Position numbers and translations under genes: made by a program
Shown: in pieces, positions 61,898 through 64,000 of the stretch
How the letters are laid out: every line of letters begins with the position of its first letter
Numbering within the stretch: the stretch's first letter is position 1
DNA from: Nonomuraea cavernae
GTDB taxonomy: Bacteria > Actinomycetota > Actinomycetes > Streptosporangiales > Streptosporangiaceae
Assembly: GCF_014646355.1 (NCBI RefSeq)
Contig: NZ_BMNH01000007.1
Coordinates: 124,001-188,000 of the forward strand
DNA length: 64,000 bases
Direction of reading: 5' to 3'
The notes under the pieces: generated by a model
Told to the model about the DNA's origin: nothing
What the model saw: the letters and a program-made list of their open reading frames with translations, nothing else
Databases searched by the model: none

Positions 61898-62902
61898 ATG
61901 CTCAGGATCTATTTCACGAGTGATGACATCGCGCGGACCAGAATCGCCACCGGGCCGGATCCGCTGTGGGAACTGGTGCTCGGCCTGCAGATGCTCAGGC
62001 CGCAGCGAGGCGATCTGCTTTTCACCGCGTGGCGCCGGGAAGCGTGCCGGGCGGTACGGCAGGCGAAACTCGGGGAGATGCTGAACCTGCTGCTGGCCCT
62101 GTCCCCGAACGTGGGCTACTTCCCCGATTTCCTCAACCCCAGCAAGGCGATCCACGGTCTGGATCAGGGTATCGAGGCGCTGCGCAGCACCCCTGTCACG
62201 ATGCTCAAGCGGGACGTCCGCCGCCTGGCCGCGACGCGCCGGCTGCCCTCGAACGCGCGGCGCGTGGCCGACGGCGAGCCCGCCATGCTCACCGACCTGA
62301 CCGAGGCCATGCGGATCTGCTACGAGCTGATCGTCCTGCCCTATCGGCGCAGCGTCGACGCCGCCCTTGAGAGGGAGCGCCGGATCCGTGCCTCAGCCTT
62401 GGCCGCCGGCGGCGTGGAAGGACTGCTGACGAGCCTGCGGCCGATGATGACCTGGTCCTCGGGCGAACTCCGCATCCCTGGGCATCGCGACCAGGAGCTT
62501 CACCTGCACGGCCGAGGACTGCTGCTCATCCCGACGTACTTCTGCGTGAGCGGCCCTTTGACGATGCTCGACCCGGACCTGCCGCCCGTGCTGGTCTACC
62601 CCGCGGTACGCGGGCCGGAGGCTGTGCCGTCGCGCGCCTCGGGGGTGCCGGCGGCGCTCGGCGCGCTGATCGGATCGACCCGGGCCGCGGTGCTGGAGGC
62701 CGTCGGCACCCGCGAGGAGACGAGCACCACGGTGCTGGCCCGCCACCTGGGCATCTCCCTGGCCTCGGCCAGCGAGCACACGACCGTACTGCGGCACTCC
62801 GGCCTGGTTTTCAGCCACCGCGACCACAACCGTACGCTGCATCACCTGACCGACCTCGGCCGCGCCCTCCTGGAGGCCAACGCCGACGCACTGCTCCCGT
62901 AG
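61898..62902 (+). CDS. ArsR-like winged-helix regulator (DUF5937 type)
   Basis: A 334-residue protein. The N-terminal two thirds are the DUF5937-like sensor region seen in many streptomycete regulators (FTSDDIARTRIATGPDPLWELVLGLQMLR). A C-terminal winged helix (RAAVLEAVGTREETSTTVLARHLGISLASASEHTTVLRHSGLV, with VFSHRDHNRTLHHLTDLG) binds DNA. ATG 61898. Ligand unknown; it may control the divergent secreted protein. Confidence 0.88.
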   Translation: MLRIYFTSDDIARTRIATGPDPLWELVLGLQMLRPQRGDLLFTAWRREACRAVRQAKLGEMLNLLLALSPNVGYFPDFLNPSKAIHGLDQGIEALRSTPVTMLKRDVRRLAATRRLPSNARRVADGEPAMLTDLTEAMRICYELIVLPYRRSVDAALERERRIRASALAAGGVEGLLTSLRPMMTWSSGELRIPGHRDQELHLHGRGLLLIPTYFCVSGPLTMLDPDLPPVLVYPAVRGPEAVPSRASGVPAALGALIGSTRAAVLEAVGTREETSTTVLARHLGISLASASEHTTVLRHSGLVFSHRDHNRTLHHLTDLGRALLEANADALLP

Positions 62903-63036
62903 GTTGCGGTGGGAACGGCTGCGGGTGCCGAACAACGACGTGATCGCATCTGTACCTTCCTGGCGAGGTCAGGCCCTTGATCGCCGACTACTAAGCTGAT
63001 AGCTGTGCTGCAGGCAGGCGAGGTCGAGGCGATCAG

Positions 63037-63360
63037 ATGACGATGAGCGCGGAAGAGGATTTCCAGCAGGTCGGCGCCGAGTTGGCCGATCTGGGTGTGG
63101 GGGTCTCCAGGATGATGGGCAGGCCCGCGCTCAAGAACCAGGCGGGGAAGGTGTTCGCGAGCCTGCAGCGCGACGGTGCGATGGTTTTCCGGCTGGTCAG
63201 GGACACCCCTGAGTACACGGCCGCGCTCCAGCTGGCCGGGGCGTCCCTGTTCGACCCAACGGGCCAGGGCAGGGTGGTGAAGGACTGGGTGGTCGTGCCT
63301 CACTCCTCGGCCGAGAAGTGGACGGATCTGGCCGAGGCCGCTCTCAGCCGCCCGCGCTGA
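63037..63360 (+). CDS. Small TfoX/YjbR-like protein
   Basis: A 107-residue protein. The pattern GVSRMMGRPALKNQAGKVFASLQRDGAMVFRLV...DPTGQGRVVKDWVVVPHSSAEKWTDLAEAAL resembles the YjbR/TfoX N-terminal fold. Function is unknown. ATG 63037 is preceded by a weak site. Confidence 0.75.
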   Translation: MTMSAEEDFQQVGAELADLGVGVSRMMGRPALKNQAGKVFASLQRDGAMVFRLVRDTPEYTAALQLAGASLFDPTGQGRVVKDWVVVPHSSAEKWTDLAEAALSRPR

Positions 63361-63556
63361 TCACACGGACCCTCCATACACCACGTCCGTGGACGTGACC
63401 CCATGCGACTGTCGGCTGATCCCCCTGATCGTGACCGCCGACGACTGATCAGCGACTGTTGATCCGACGGCCCTGCTGACCCATGTCATCTCTGCGAGGC
63501 CCGGAGGAATGCTCCATTCTTGCCCACACTGGCCCACAGCTAGCGAGCGTCAACGA

Positions 63557-63596
63557 GAACGGGCGGGCCTCCGTGAGATTGAAGGCCCGCCCGTTC
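63557..63596. terminator. Terminator downstream of tRNA-Arg
   Basis: GAACGGGCGGGCCT (63557-63570) pairs with AGGCCCGCCCGTTC (63583-63596), a 14-bp stem with a 12-nt loop. It lies downstream of the minus-strand tRNA. Confidence 0.85.
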
Positions 63597-63645
63597 GTAC
63601 GATGTTCGTCCTGGTCAGCGGCCGGAACCGCCGGTCAAGATCGAG

Positions 63646-63717
63646 TGCCCCCTGTAGGATTCGAACCTACGCACCCGGCTCCGGAGGCCGGTGCTCTATC
63701 CCCTGAGCTAAGGGGGC
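63646..63717 (-). tRNA. tRNA-Arg (anticodon CCG)
   Basis: The minus strand folds as a tRNA: acceptor GCCCCCT/AGGGGGC, D-arm GCTC-AGGGGATA-GAGC, anticodon arm CCGGC-CTCCGGA-GCCGG with anticodon CCG (reads CGG), T-arm GTAGG-TTCGAAT-CCTAC. 3' CCA is not encoded. In related actinomycetes this tRNA sits beside the response-regulator gene that starts at 63832 (from memory). Confidence 0.95.
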
Positions 63718-63831
63718 TCAACGTGTGACAAGGCTACCAGCATCAGGCCACCACTCGTCACGCGATAAACCTCCGATCACACATCCTGGAAAACCGCACG
63801 TGACCGCGCCACTACGGGTAGCTTTGCCGCC

Positions 63832-64000
63832 GTGGGCGAGGTTCTTGGCAAAGTACTGGTAGTGGACGATGACGAGGTCATCCGTCAGCTGATCGCGGTC
63901 AACCTGAGCCTGGAAGGGTTCGAGGTCGCGACGGCCACCGATGGGCAGGACTGCCTCGAGCGGGTGCTCGACGTCATGCCCGATGTGATCACCCTGGACG
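63832..64000 (+). CDS. Response regulator receiver protein (partial)
   Basis: The first 56 codons of a receiver-domain protein from GTG 63832: MGEVLGKVLVVDDDEVIRQL with the acidic pair at 12-14, then ATDGQDCLERVLDVMPDVIT and the phosphorylatable Asp at residue 56 (LD). The window ends there, so the output domain is unseen. It is too short to appear in a list of long frames. Confidence 0.88.
   Translation, partial: MGEVLGKVLVVDDDEVIRQLIAVNLSLEGFEVATATDGQDCLERVLDVMPDVITLD

Overview
The window is high-GC actinomycete chromosome. The gene content (mycothiol-type DinB-like protein, DUF574 S-adenosyl methyltransferase, PucR and winged-helix regulators of streptomycete type, Ser/Thr kinase with WD40 repeats, Acg-type nitroreductases) points to a filamentous actinobacterium, most likely Streptosporangiaceae (inference). 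No rRNA, prophage or CRISPR array was seen. One tRNA-Arg(CCG) and the first 56 codons of a response regulator lie at the right edge.

Region 1 (1-17.2 kb) is uptake and acyl-CoA metabolism. A TetR regulator diverges from a family-5 peptide/nickel-type ABC importer (SBP, permease, fused permease-ATPase, ATPase) that ends in an acyl-CoA dehydrogenase. A convergent branched-chain-amino-acid-type importer (livG-F-H-M plus SBP) follows. A PucR regulator and an acyl-CoA ligase are separated by a TnpB-only IS605-type element whose right end supplies the PucR stop codon.

Region 2 (17.2-20.8 kb) is a copper efflux operon: copZ chaperone, a His-rich exported protein and the CopA P-type ATPase, behind a candidate CsoR site.

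Region 3 (20.8-38.9 kb) is the most notable part. It is an island resembling the mycobacterial DosR/DevR dormancy regulon: two Acg-family nitroreductases, cytochrome bd oxidase (cydAB), a GNAT/ADP-forming acyl-CoA synthetase fusion, four CBS-domain proteins, a tandem universal stress protein, an Rv1738-like DUF1876 protein, an HTH-PPOX protein, an N-terminally short HypF, an ArsB/NhaD-type transporter with a KhtT-like partner and an SPFH protein. Seven upstream regions carry related 14-bp boxes (GGGACNTTNGGCCC-like); four of them hold pairs with centres 22-23 bp apart. No DevS/DevR pair is present, so control would be in trans.

Region 4 (39-49.9 kb) holds a DrrAB-like ABC exporter, a DUF2089/SHOCT-like regulatory operon with a leaderless promoter, an ArsR-SRPBCC-SnoaL module, a large receptor-like Ser/Thr kinase with a WD40 propeller, a monooxygenase, and PPK2.

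Region 5 (49.9-64 kb) holds a secreted GDPD, three unknown membrane-associated proteins, a DUF574 methyltransferase, fmdA-fmdB, a second ArsR-SRPBCC module with two inverted-repeat operators, a truncated XRE regulator, a methyltransferase, an AlkD-like protein, an SDR/TetR divergent pair with two operators, a winged-helix regulator, tRNA-Arg and a response regulator.

A recurrent structural oddity is short tandem duplication starting at stop codons. Four genes carry imperfect copies that place stops in all three frames.
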